Of a DNA stretch of 36,485 bases, positions 23,030 through 28,620 are shown one piece after another. A program made the position numbers and the translations under genes. The notes beneath the pieces are model-generated. The model was not told the origin of the DNA and did no database searches. It saw only the letters and a program-made list of their open reading frames with translations. The DNA is taken from NCBI RefSeq assembly GCF_000380165.1, contig NZ_KB904689.1, forward strand, positions 766 to 37,250. The letters run 5' to 3'. The DNA is from Wenjunlia vitaminophila DSM 41686 (lineage in GTDB: Bacteria > Actinomycetota > Actinomycetes > Streptomycetales > Streptomycetaceae). Position 1 is the first letter of the stretch, and each line of letters opens with the position of its first letter.

Positions 23030-23066
23030 CCCGCTGCCCGTCGGGGGGAACAGCTCGGGCAGCGGG
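23030..23066 (-). terminator. 11-bp hairpin after the HTH gene
   Basis: CCCGCTGCCCG (23030-23040) pairs with CGGGCAGCGGG (23056-23066) across a 15-base loop, starting 4 bp past the stop at 23070. There is no T-run, but the stem is perfect and properly placed. Confidence 0.72.
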
Positions 23067-23069
23067 GGT

Positions 23070-23336
23070 TCATGCGGCGCGGTGTGCGCGTGCGTTGGCG
23101 GCTGGGTCCGGCGGCGTGTGTCGGCGGCCGGCTTGTGCTGCGGTCAGCACGGTGGGGAGGTGGAACAGTTCGGGGCCATCGTCGCCGAGGTCTACGGGGC
23201 TGATCTTGCGGCGGTGTATCCAGACGCGGATGGTGCCGGGGCGGACGCCGGCCGCGCGTGCGGCGTCCCAGATGCTGCCGAGGTCATCGCGTGTGCGGAT
23301 GAGGTGGGCCGGGGGGTTGGGGTAGCGGACGTCCAC
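23070..23336 (-). CDS. Small HTH DNA-binding protein, 88 aa
   Basis: The frame starts at 23336 (MDVRYPNPPAHLIRTRDD). IWDAARAAGVRPGTIRVWIH at about 22-41 is a clear helix-turn-helix of the MerR/excisionase (HTH_17) type, with RRKISPV as the wing start. The C-terminus is Ala/Arg-rich. Such small proteins act as excisionases, repressors or Cox-like switches in phages. A hairpin with GGGGGTTTTCGC sits just upstream, and a terminator follows, so it is probably a single-gene unit. Which operator it binds cannot be told. Confidence 0.75.
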   Translation of the reverse strand: MDVRYPNPPAHLIRTRDDLGSIWDAARAAGVRPGTIRVWIHRRKISPVDLGDDGPELFHLPTVLTAAQAGRRHTPPDPAANARAHRAA

Positions 23337-23360
23337 GGGCCACCTCCAGGAATGCGAAAA

Positions 23361-23386
23361 CCCCCGGGAGCGGGGCTCGGCGGGGG
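23361..23386 (-). terminator. Hairpin plus T-run upstream of HTH gene
   Basis: CCCCCG (23361-23366) pairs with CGGGGG (23381-23386), with an inner GAGC/GCTC stem. On the minus strand TTTTCGC follows. It lies 25 bp before the start at 23336 and after another terminator at 23487-23515, so it may be a second-chance terminator or an attenuator for the HTH gene. Confidence 0.5.
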
Positions 23387-23486
23387 CTCAGGGGCTCTTG
23401 GGACAGGCGTCCCAGCTCAAGAGTTGAGGGTTACAGTTCGCGTCGATCTTGTCAAGCGGCGCGTTCGGCGTGATCGTGCGGGTGAT

Positions 23487-23515
23487 CCGTCCCCCGACGG
23501 TGTGCCGGGGGACGG
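23487..23515 (-). terminator. Terminator after paralogue A
   Basis: CCGTCCCCCG (23487-23496) and CGGGGGACGG (23506-23515) form a perfect 10-bp stem with a 9-base loop, 9 bp beyond the stop at 23524. No T-run follows, which is common in high-GC actinobacteria. Confidence 0.72.
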
Positions 23516-23523
23516 TATGGCCG

Positions 23524-23889
23524 CTAGTCGCTTCCGCTGATCCACCGGTTGAGGTCAACCAGGTGTTCGGTGCAGTCCATCATGTGGAGGAGGATGGCCA
23601 CGCGCCGGTCCCAGGGGCGTTGCCCTTCGATTTCGGCGCGGATCAGGTCTGCGGCGGTGAGCCAGTTGATGCAGGTAACGGCGAGGCTGGCGCGCTGCGC
23701 GGGGGGCATGGGCGCCTCTTCCGCAATGACCACCACGCGTTCGAGGGCGGCCATGCAGTCCTCGATGGGCAGGGTGCCGGTGGGCAGGTGGATCGGGATG
23801 GGGAGGGTGATGAACACTCCGCACATCCGCTGGTAGAGGCGGGCGTGGCGCTCGATGAGCGTGCTGAGGGTGGGTTCTTCGTCTGCCAC
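23524..23889 (-). CDS. Paralogue A of a three-member helical protein family, 121 aa
   Basis: GTG at 23889 follows AGAAGGGAAGAACC. The sequence is mostly helical and has the family hallmark LPIPIHLP at 29-36, then EEAPMPPAQRASL, CINWLTAADLIRAE (about 73-86), WDRRVAILLHMM and a final amphipathic helix with LVDLNRWI. Paralogue C shares these blocks closely, and B more distantly. No known domain is recognised; no membrane segment or metal site is evident. It has a private terminator and a promoter-leader that is nearly identical in front of B and C, so the three are probably co-regulated. The function is unknown. Confidence 0.8.
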   Translation of the reverse strand: MADEEPTLSTLIERHARLYQRMCGVFITLPIPIHLPTGTLPIEDCMAALERVVVIAEEAPMPPAQRASLAVTCINWLTAADLIRAEIEGQRPWDRRVAILLHMMDCTEHLVDLNRWISGSD

Positions 23890-23984
23890 GGTTCTTCCCT
23901 TCTGTTGGGTTCGACTGGTGTCGTTTGGGCTGTTACCCCCTCCCGACGTGCACCATAATACAGCATTAATGCACCCTCTTGCAA
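23890..23984 (-). promoter_or_regulatory. Promoter and conserved leader, copy 1 (gene A)
   Basis: On the minus strand TTGCAA (23984-23979), 18 bases, then TATTAT (23960-23955): a near-consensus sigma-70-type promoter in otherwise GC-rich DNA. GGTGC lies in the spacer and GTGCAC at the start point. The leader of about 60 nt contains GTCGGGAGGGGGTAACAG, then CCAGTCGAAC, then the ribosome site. Copies 2 and 3 are almost identical. Confidence 0.88.
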
Positions 23985-24060
23985 CGGTGAGAAGTTCGAG
24001 ACTTCACCCTTCTTTGGCGCCACTTCGCACGCCGCCGTAGACTGAAGGCGATCCCCTGTA

Positions 24061-24126
24061 GGGGTTCGACTGGTAGGGGCCGGCGCTCTGTTACCCCCGG
24101 GTTCGCCTGGGGTTCGCGCCGGCCCC
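24061..24126. repeat. Partial leader repeat embedded in a strong hairpin
   Basis: Two blocks of the conserved leader recur here: GTTCGACTGGT (24064-24074) and CTGTTACCCCC (24088-24098), separated by unrelated GC-rich bases. GGGGCCGGCGC (24076-24086) pairs perfectly with GCGCCGGCCCC (24116-24126) over 11 bp. An inner ACCCC/GGGGT stem is capped by TTCG. No promoter hexamers or coding sequence follow. It could be a remnant of a lost fourth paralogue unit or a separate structured RNA. Confidence 0.6.
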
Positions 24127-24150
24127 TGTTCGCTGCCCACAGGGAAGCGA

Positions 24151-24183
24151 ACACCCGCCCCCGCTTGCTCCGGGGGCGGGTGT
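24151..24183 (-). terminator. Terminator after paralogue B
   Basis: ACACCCGCCCCCG (24151-24163) pairs over 13 bp with CGGGGGCGGGTGT (24171-24183), loop CTTGCTC, starting 7 bp beyond the stop at 24191. A second small hairpin follows (GTTCGCT/AGCGAAC, 24128-24152). Confidence 0.85.
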
Positions 24184-24190
24184 CACTGAC

Positions 24191-24571
24191 TCACTCCAGC
24201 AGTTCGCCTCCCTCAATCATGGTCACGATGACCGCGATGCGGTGCAGCGTGAAGGTGAGGATGTCGAGGCGCCACGACACTGGGCCGGCCTGCTGCACAA
24301 GAGTCACGATCTCGTAGGCGTTCAGCCACTCGAGAATCAGGTTGCGGTAGGCGCTGCAGAGTTCGAGCGGCAGTGGTTCGTCGCTGATGAGCGCGCGGGC
24401 GCGGTCCAGCGCCGTGAGGGCCGGGAGAATGTCGTCGGCGTCGGCGTCCGGTTCGGGAAACTCGGGAACGCGTACCGGGATCGGAAGTTCGGCGAGCATC
24501 ATTCGGACGATCACGTGCGCCTTGGCGGTGTAGCGGACTAGTTCCGCGAACCGCTCTTCTTCGTCTGCCAC
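24191..24571 (-). CDS. Paralogue B of the helical protein family, 126 aa
   Basis: GTG at 24571 with AAAGGGG upstream. It begins MADEEE like paralogue A (MADEEP) and keeps LPIPVRVP at 29-36 and a PLPLELCSAYRNLILEWLNA block where A has MPPAQR...CINWLTA. It adds an acidic insertion (EFPEPDADADD) and ends with LDILTFTLHRIAVIVTMIE. It is the most diverged member. The promoter-leader is almost the same as for A, and back-to-back with the plus-strand copy 4. Role unknown; the shared leader implies common control. Confidence 0.8.
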   Translation of the reverse strand: MADEEERFAELVRYTAKAHVIVRMMLAELPIPVRVPEFPEPDADADDILPALTALDRARALISDEPLPLELCSAYRNLILEWLNAYEIVTLVQQAGPVSWRLDILTFTLHRIAVIVTMIEGGELLE

Positions 24572-24669
24572 GGTTTTCCCCTTTCTGTTGGGTGTTCGAC
24601 TGGTGTCGTTTGGGCTGTTACCCCCTCCCGACGTGCACCATAATACAGCACTCGCGCACCCTCTTACAA
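24572..24669 (-). promoter_or_regulatory. Promoter and conserved leader, copy 2 (gene B)
   Basis: Minus strand TTGTAA (24669-24664), 18 bases, TATTAT (24645-24640). The segment GTGCTGTATTATGGTGCAC is shared with copies 1 and 4, and the whole GTCGGGAGGGGGTAACAG leader with copies 1 and 3. The -35 regions of copies 2 and 4 are about 45 bp apart and point away from each other. Confidence 0.88.
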
Positions 24670-24712
24670 CTCAAGGGAGCCGCCGAATTCCCAGTTTGCA
24701 CCCTTACTCGCG

Positions 24713-24795
24713 TTGCAAAACGGTGCGTGAGTGCTGTATTGTGGTGCACATCGGGAGGGCGACAGGGTCCAAGCCCGAGAAGGAAGGGAGATCAC
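24713..24795 (+). promoter_or_regulatory. Promoter copy 4, plus strand, divergent from copy 2
   Basis: TTGCAA (24713-24718), 18 bases, TATTGT (24737-24742). The spacer end and start region (GTGCTGTATTGTGGTGCAC) match copies 1 and 2 with one change in the -10. The leader begins CATCGGGAGGG like the others but then diverges (CGACAGGGTCCAAGCCCGAG). TCGGG and CCCGA can pair. GGAAGGGAG is the ribosome site. Confidence 0.85.
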
Positions 24796-24963
24796 ATGGA
24801 GGTTCTGGGGTCCTTCCCCGCCACCCCGGAGGGCCGAGAGCAGGCCGAGGCCCTTCAGGCCAAGCTCGCGCGGGACCTGGTCCGGCGCGGCCTAGGCAAG
24901 AAGTTCGGCGTCGGGGTGACGCAGCGGGGGACCTCTTACTGGGTCACTCTCCACCGGAGGTGA
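24796..24963 (+). CDS. 55-aa protein from the divergent promoter
   Basis: ATG at 24796, 6 bases after GGAAGGGAG, agrees with the mapped promoter; the longer open frame from 24592 runs through promoter DNA and is not real. MEVLGSFPATPEGREQAEAL is followed by a basic helix (KLARDLVRRGLGKKF) and two strands (VGVTQRGTSYWVTLHRR). This is a small alpha/beta domain with high positive charge, possibly nucleic-acid binding. It is the only plus-strand gene among these units and has its own strong terminator. Being tiny, basic and divergent from paralogue B on the same promoter type, it is a candidate regulator, by inference only. Confidence 0.75.
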   Translation: MEVLGSFPATPEGREQAEALQAKLARDLVRRGLGKKFGVGVTQRGTSYWVTLHRR

Positions 24964-24975
24964 TCACACATCACA

Positions 24976-25008
24976 AGGCCCGCCCCCGGAGCAAGCGGGG
25001 GCGGGCCT
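24976..25008 (+). terminator. Terminator shared by convergent genes
   Basis: AGGCCCGCCCCCG (24976-24988) pairs over 13 bp with CGGGGGCGGGCCT (24996-25008), loop GAGCAAG, followed by CCTTTC on the plus strand. It lies between the plus gene (stop 24963) and the minus gene (stop 25031) and can serve both. Stem core and loop mirror those of the terminator at 24151-24183. Confidence 0.87.
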
Positions 25009-25030
25009 CCTTTCATGCTACGGCCCGGGC

Positions 25031-25624
25031 TCAGGCGCCGGGCGTCCACTGCTCCCACCGGACGACACGCTGCTCCAACTCCGCTTCCGGGCACAGCAAC
25101 AGGTCCTTTGCGGCCTGGAGTTGCACGCTGTCGGGCAGCGTCTCCATCAGAGCTCCAATGCGGTCGGCGAACGGACTGCGGGGAGATGCGGGGGGCACGG
25201 GTGTGTCCTTCCGTTGAGGCTTGGTCGGCGTCGTCTTCGCGCGGCGGCCGGCCAGGTGCTTGATGACGGTTGCTCCGCGCCACCGGTTACCGCCGGTGGT
25301 GTGGTCGGGCTTGGGCCACCGGCCCCGGGCGAGGTCGGCGCGGATGGTGCCGGCCGTGATGCCGACGCCGGCAACCTCCAGGTCCTGGGCGGTGTAAAGC
25401 CGGGCCGGCTCGAGGTCCGGGGCCGGGCGGCCCTTCTCGGCCTGCACCCACCGGTCCACGGCCTGCGTGTCGTATTCGAGGGAGCGTCCGCGCTTCCCGA
25501 CGGGGGCGGGAAAGTCCGGGTGCCGGCTCCACTTGTTCCGCACGGTGTCGTAGCTGCGGCCGTGCCGGGCAGCGATCTCGCGAAGGGTCTCGCGCCGCTG
25601 TGCGGCGTGGTCTCCGTGGACCAT
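25031..25624 (-). CDS. DNA-binding protein with two HTH domains, 197 aa
   Basis: ATG at 25624. Residues about 14-60 (LREIAARHGRSYDTVRNKW ... KRGRSLEYDTQAVDRWV) form a MerR/AlpA-like winged helix with its closing helix. Residues about 76-128 (LYTAQDLEVAGVGITAGTIRADLARG ... GGNRWRGATVIKHLAG) form a second, similar one. The C-terminal third is Pro/Thr/Lys-rich, then a helix (QLQAAKDLLLCPEAELEQRV). Two tandem HTHs suit binding to spaced half-sites. It sits inside the cluster of repeated promoters and is a good candidate to bind the GGTGC/GTGCAC sites there, but this is inference. A partition or excision role is also possible. Confidence 0.75.
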   Translation of the reverse strand: MVHGDHAAQRRETLREIAARHGRSYDTVRNKWSRHPDFPAPVGKRGRSLEYDTQAVDRWVQAEKGRPAPDLEPARLYTAQDLEVAGVGITAGTIRADLARGRWPKPDHTTGGNRWRGATVIKHLAGRRAKTTPTKPQRKDTPVPPASPRSPFADRIGALMETLPDSVQLQAAKDLLLCPEAELEQRVVRWEQWTPGA

Positions 25625-25666
25625 GGCGTTGTCCGTTCATCTCGAAGGTTGGGGAGTGGCAGGTGA

Positions 25667-25692
25667 CCGCCCCGCCGGAGTGGACAGGGCGG
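25667..25692 (-). terminator. Weak hairpin after paralogue C
   Basis: CCGCCC (25667-25672) and GGGCGG (25687-25692) can pair with a 14-base loop, 13 bp past the stop at 25705. Only 6 bp and no T-run; weak. Confidence 0.35.
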
Positions 25693-25704
25693 CCGTCATG
25701 AGCC

Positions 25705-26070
25705 CTACATCTGGTCAGCCAGCCAGTCGCCGAGCCTCTTTACCGCGTCCACCCCTTCCATGATCAGCGCGCGGACGGCGACCACCCGGTGCCACACGGA
25801 CGGCTCGCGATCCTCCGCCTCGAACCGGAGGAGGTCCGCCGCGATCATCCAGTTGAGGCAGGCGTTGCCCAGCTCGCCGTACTGCTCCTCGGGCATGGGC
25901 TGCTGATCGACGATGGAGGCCACCCGGCTGAGCGCCTTCATGCGCTCAGCCTGCTCAACTCCGGCCGACGGCAGGTTGATCGGGACGGGCAGGAGGTAGC
26001 ACGCGGCCTTGATCATGAGGTAGAGAGCCTCGTGTTCCTGGACTGCCGTCTCGTACTGGTCGTGGTCCAT
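25705..26070 (-). CDS. Paralogue C of the helical protein family, 121 aa
   Basis: ATG at 26070 after AAAGGGAAGGATC. LPVPINLP at 27-34 and QQPMPEEQYGEL, CLNWMIAADLLRFEAE, WHRVVAVRALIM, VKRLGDWL align block by block with paralogue A. It has the same length as A (121) but a different N-terminus (MDHDQYETAVQEH). The shared CxNWxxAADLxRxE block is the clearest family signature. Helical, soluble, acidic. The near-identical upstream leader and the separation from A and B by unrelated genes suggest dispersal as a promoter-plus-gene unit rather than simple tandem duplication. Confidence 0.8.
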   Translation of the reverse strand: MDHDQYETAVQEHEALYLMIKAACYLLPVPINLPSAGVEQAERMKALSRVASIVDQQPMPEEQYGELGNACLNWMIAADLLRFEAEDREPSVWHRVVAVRALIMEGVDAVKRLGDWLADQM

Positions 26071-26167
26071 GATCCTTCCCTTTCTGTTGGGTGTTCGACT
26101 GGTGTCGGTGGGCTGTTACCCCCTCCCGACGTGCCTCATAATACAACGGGCATGCACCTTTATGCAA
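26071..26167 (-). promoter_or_regulatory. Promoter and conserved leader, copy 3 (gene C)
   Basis: Minus strand TTGCAT (26167-26162), 18 bases, TATTAT (26143-26138). The leader has CGTCGGGAGGGGGTAACAG, CCCACCGACACCAGTCGAAC and the ribosome site AAAGGGAAGG. AAACGAC of copies 1 and 2 is ACCGAC here, which keeps and lengthens the GTCG/CGAC pairing. Confidence 0.88.
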
Positions 26168-26186
26168 CAATCTGGGTTGAGAAGAA

Positions 26187-26206
26187 GGCCGGCGAAACAG
26201 CCGGCC
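26187..26206 (-). terminator. Terminator before promoter copy 3
   Basis: GGCCGGC (26187-26193) and GCCGGCC (26200-26206) form a 7-bp stem, loop of 6, followed on the minus strand by TTCTTCTC. It ends the gene whose stop is at 26229 and insulates promoter copy 3. Confidence 0.75.
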
Positions 26207-26228
26207 CTCCCTCTGTGTCAAGCCCCGC

Positions 26229-26447
26229 TCACGGCCGCTGAAAGCGCACCACCTCCCCGTCTTCACCGATCACCGCGACCAACTCCTTACCCGGCAGATC
26301 GGCCACGGCGTACCCGGTGTCGGCAGACACCTGCTCAGCCGGCCACCGCTCCGGGTCGGTGTGGTCCCGCTCGGGGGTGGTCAGCTCGGCTTGATCGCCG
26401 ACGACCAAGAGCACCTTCACGGGCATGCGCATCTCGGACATGATCAT
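26229..26447 (-). CDS. Small hypothetical protein, 72 aa
   Basis: Start at ATG 26447 or, with better spacing to AAGGAAA, ATG 26441. The protein has MPVKVLLVVGDQAELT at the front and ADLPGKELVAVIGEDGEVVRF at the back, two beta hairpins with an acidic linker (ERDHTDPERWPAE). It is similar in layout to the 63-aa and 117-aa proteins near the HNH gene, but not clearly homologous. It is the last gene of the membrane-protein operon before a terminator. Function unknown. Confidence 0.6.
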   Translation of the reverse strand: MIMSEMRMPVKVLLVVGDQAELTTPERDHTDPERWPAEQVSADTGYAVADLPGKELVAVIGEDGEVVRFQRP

Positions 26448-26557
26448 TTTCCTTCGGTCGGTGAGGTTGTGGCGGTGGTCGGGGAATCCGGATCACCCTG
26501 GCGGTCATCCTCTCGTGGTGCCGGCCGGTGCCAGGGGTTCGGCCACGAGCGCACGGC

Positions 26558-26608
26558 TCAGTGGCCGCCGCAGTTGGTCCACCAGCCGCAGACGGGGCAG
26601 TAGTGCAT
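26558..26608 (-). CDS. 16-residue Cys/His microprotein
   Basis: ATG at 26608 has CAGGAGATTCCTT in front, one of the best ribosome sites in this region. It encodes MHYCPVCGWWTNCGGH. CPVC plus the later Cys and His give four possible zinc ligands. It lies 20 bp after the stop of the membrane-HTH gene at 26629. The ribosome site and ligand spacing argue against chance, but the size allows no homology claim. Confidence 0.5.
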   Translation of the reverse strand: MHYCPVCGWWTNCGGH

Positions 26609-26628
26609 AAGGAATCTCCTGTCTCGAC

Positions 26629-27477
26629 TCAGCGGCCGGTGGTAGGCGGCAAGGTGCTGGGGCCTTCCCACACCACGTGGGTGAGGTGCGGGTGGAACCG
26701 GTCGGGGGCGAGGTAGTACTCGGCGACGTTGTTGTTGTCGTTGTTGGCGCGCTCACCTGCGGCAACAACGCCGTCAGGGGGCCTCTCCTCGGCGGCGGGG
26801 AGGGGCGGGAAGTCGGCGGCGCGCACGCCGGTGCTGGAGCCGCGCCCTCGCATCCGTACCGGACCGGTGGGGACCCCTGCGGCGGCGAGGGCCTCCCGGG
26901 CACGGTCCTGGCTGATGCCGAGAGCAGCCGCGAGGACCGCGGTGTGGCAGTGCGGAGCACCGAGCCGGTGGAGGGCGACGGCGAGCTGCCTGCGCGTGGG
27001 CATCGGGGCCGCGGCGGGGGCCGCCTCACGGGCGGCCGTCCCGTCGTCGTCCTGGACCCCATCCGGCGCAGCCTCGGCGTCCGGTTCCTCGGCGTCCGCC
27101 GGGCTGTCCGGTGCAGGGCTGGCCTTGGGTCGCCAGTCCGGCCGGCCGACGCGGTAGGCGGCGGTGAGCCATACGGCGGTGGTCGGCCACATCAGCCATC
27201 GCGCGGCCTCGATTCGCCGGCCGGAGCCGGCCAGGACCGCGGTGCCGATGCGGGCGGCGACGAGCGCTCCCCCGGCGAGGACAGCAGCGCGCACCATCCA
27301 ACTCAGACCCGTCGCATCGTCGAGCCAGACACTCCCCCGGGCCCAGCAGGTGCGGCACGTCTGCACGGCGCGGCGGCCGATGAGGACAACGAGCCGGCCG
27401 GAGCCGCGACCGAGGCGGTCAACGGCGTCGCGCAGCCACTCGACGGTCGTCGGCGCATCGTCGGCGCGGGGGTTCAC
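26629..27477 (-). CDS. Membrane protein with C-terminal HTH, 282 aa
   Basis: GTG at 27477 overlaps the upstream stop as GTGA. Residues about 58-80 (LSWMVRAAVLAGGALVAARIG) and 92-112 (RWLMWPTTAVWLTAAYRVG) are membrane helices. A Pro/Ala/Asp linker follows, then a helix-turn-helix-like stretch at about 163-200 (RRQLAVALHRLGAPHCHTAV, LGISQDRAREALAAAGVP). The tail contains an Asn run (NNDNNN) encoded by a GTT-type repeat. The same architecture of membrane anchor plus cytoplasmic HTH occurs in proteins of Streptomyces plasmids and integrative elements, where I suspect a role in transfer or spread. That is inference. Confidence 0.62.
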   Translation of the reverse strand: MNPRADDAPTTVEWLRDAVDRLGRGSGRLVVLIGRRAVQTCRTCWARGSVWLDDATGLSWMVRAAVLAGGALVAARIGTAVLAGSGRRIEAARWLMWPTTAVWLTAAYRVGRPDWRPKASPAPDSPADAEEPDAEAAPDGVQDDDGTAAREAAPAAAPMPTRRQLAVALHRLGAPHCHTAVLAAALGISQDRAREALAAAGVPTGPVRMRGRGSSTGVRAADFPPLPAAEERPPDGVVAAGERANNDNNNVAEYYLAPDRFHPHLTHVVWEGPSTLPPTTGR

Positions 27478-28076
27478 GCGACGCTCCCGTGGACGACGGC
27501 GCCAACGAGCTGCGCGCCGAGGCTGTTGACGCCCGGGACAACCAGGTCGCCGATGTAGGCGAACATGCCGGTGCCGATCGTGACCAGCGTGCCGGCCCAG
27601 ACACCGCGCCAGAACCGGCCCTTGATGGCCTTGGCGAACGTCTTCCTGAGCAGGACCAGGCCGATGACGCCGGCGGTTACCACGAGGGCTCCGTTCCCGT
27701 CGAGGGCGGGCGCGGACGCCTCGGCGACGACGGTGGAGGACTGCCCGGTCAGCTTGGACATGGCAAGGTCGCCGAGGCCGTTCCCGCCCCAGCGCAGGAT
27801 GCCGGCGCCGGTGCCGAGCAGGCCGGCGGGGCAGGCGACCATCAGGGTGCCGAACGCGACACCGGACCAGCAGGGGATCAAGACCTTGGGGTCGCGGGCC
27901 TTGCCGCCGCCGGCCTCGGCGGGCGCGGGTGCGCCCTTCGGGCTCTTGCCACCGCCTCCCCCGCCGCGGTACCAGCGGACGTGCTCAACGGCAAGCAGGG
28001 CGATGCCGACGGCGAGGCCGGCGGAGGTGAGGGTGGTGCTGGTCATGCCGCTCGCGGCGGCGGCCAGGGGGGTCAT
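27474..28076 (-). CDS. Polytopic membrane protein, 200 aa
   Basis: ATG at 28076 overlaps the upstream stop as ATGA. Hydrophobic segments at about 12-31 (TSTTLTSAGLAVGIALLAVE), 72-95 (VAFGTLMVACPAGLLGTGAG), 128-145 (GALVVTAGVIGLVLL) and 158-178 (VWAGTLVTIGTGMFAYIGDL) suggest four membrane helices. A Gly/Lys/Pro-rich cytoplasmic loop (RGGGGGGKSPKGAP) lies between the first two. The fold and composition resemble small spread or mating-pore-type proteins of actinobacterial plasmids; holin function is unlikely given size and context. No enzymatic motif. Confidence 0.62.
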   Translation of the reverse strand: MTPLAAAASGMTSTTLTSAGLAVGIALLAVEHVRWYRGGGGGGKSPKGAPAPAEAGGGKARDPKVLIPCWSGVAFGTLMVACPAGLLGTGAGILRWGGNGLGDLAMSKLTGQSSTVVAEASAPALDGNGALVVTAGVIGLVLLRKTFAKAIKGRFWRGVWAGTLVTIGTGMFAYIGDLVVPGVNSLGAQLVGAVVHGSVA

Positions 28077-28609
28077 GCGGAGACTCCGGTCAGCAGGTAG
28101 ACAACGGTGGTGACGGGCAGGGCGAGGGCGGTGGCGATGACGGCGGCCCACAGCGCAACGCGGGCGACGGCGGCGCGAATCCTCGGGGGCCACAGGTCGG
28201 GGTCGGCGCCGGCCGCGGCGGCTCGGCAGATGTTGTCGGCGAGCGCCGTGGCGGTCAGGGGGCCGAGGGCGAGGACCCAGGCGCCGGCGAGCCCGGCCTC
28301 GGTGCGGCAGGCGTCCAGGACGGCGGCCCAGGCGCCGGTGATGGGGAGTCCGGCGAGGATGCATGCGGCCTGGTAGCCGGGCCGGTGGCGCTCCCACCAG
28401 CCGGGGCCCGGCTCGGGTTCGGTGGCGGCCGGGCTCCGGGGCGGGGTGATGTGCACGTCCAGGTGCAGGTGGACGTGCGGCGGGCCGGCAGGTGGTGGCG
28501 AGGGCTCGGAGGCACGCCACCACGGCGGTCCAGCGGCCGGGCCTGCGGCCGATCCGGGCAGAGGCCAGCCGGCCGGGATGATCCGGCTGGGTTCGATGGG
28601 CTCGGGCAT
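28073..28609 (-). CDS. Membrane-anchored protein with His/Pro-rich N-terminus, 178 aa
   Basis: ATG at 28609 with GAGGAGCCCTGCC. The first 75 residues are Pro/Ala-rich with HVHLHLDVHI (about 45-54), a possible metal-binding cluster. Then hydrophobic segments lie at about 82-100 (CILAGLPITGAWAAVLDAC), 108-125 (AGAWVLALGPLTATALAD) and 150-173 (RVALWAAVIATALALPVTTVV). It lies between two other membrane genes with 4- and 11-bp junctions and probably acts with them. Not recognised further. Confidence 0.6.
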   Translation of the reverse strand: MPEPIEPSRIIPAGWPLPGSAAGPAAGPPWWRASEPSPPPAGPPHVHLHLDVHITPPRSPAATEPEPGPGWWERHRPGYQAACILAGLPITGAWAAVLDACRTEAGLAGAWVLALGPLTATALADNICRAAAAGADPDLWPPRIRAAVARVALWAAVIATALALPVTTVVYLLTGVSA

Positions 28610-28620
28610 GGCAGGGCTCC

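Noticed and set aside
24061-24126. Possible tRNA (GGTTCGACTGG resembles a T-loop)
   Set aside because: No acceptor stem, anticodon arm or CCA layout can be folded; the motif belongs to the leader repeat.
23643-24140. 165-codon minus frame across the leader and gene A start
   Set aside because: It runs through the hairpin, the promoter and the ribosome site of gene A and has no coding character; the promoter explanation fits better.
24592-24795. Upstream extension of the 55-aa gene
   Set aside because: The extension consists of leader copy 2 antisense and promoter copy 4, so it is not coding; ATG 24796 has the ribosome site.
23524-26070. CRISPR-like array of the repeated leaders
   Set aside because: Copies are hundreds of bases apart, sit in front of genes and include promoter hexamers; no regular spacers and no cas genes.
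27474-28076. Holin for the endolysin
   Set aside because: Four membrane helices would be compatible, but size, a Gly/Lys-rich loop and its place in a distant operon with other membrane proteins argue against it; a holin is more likely left of the window.
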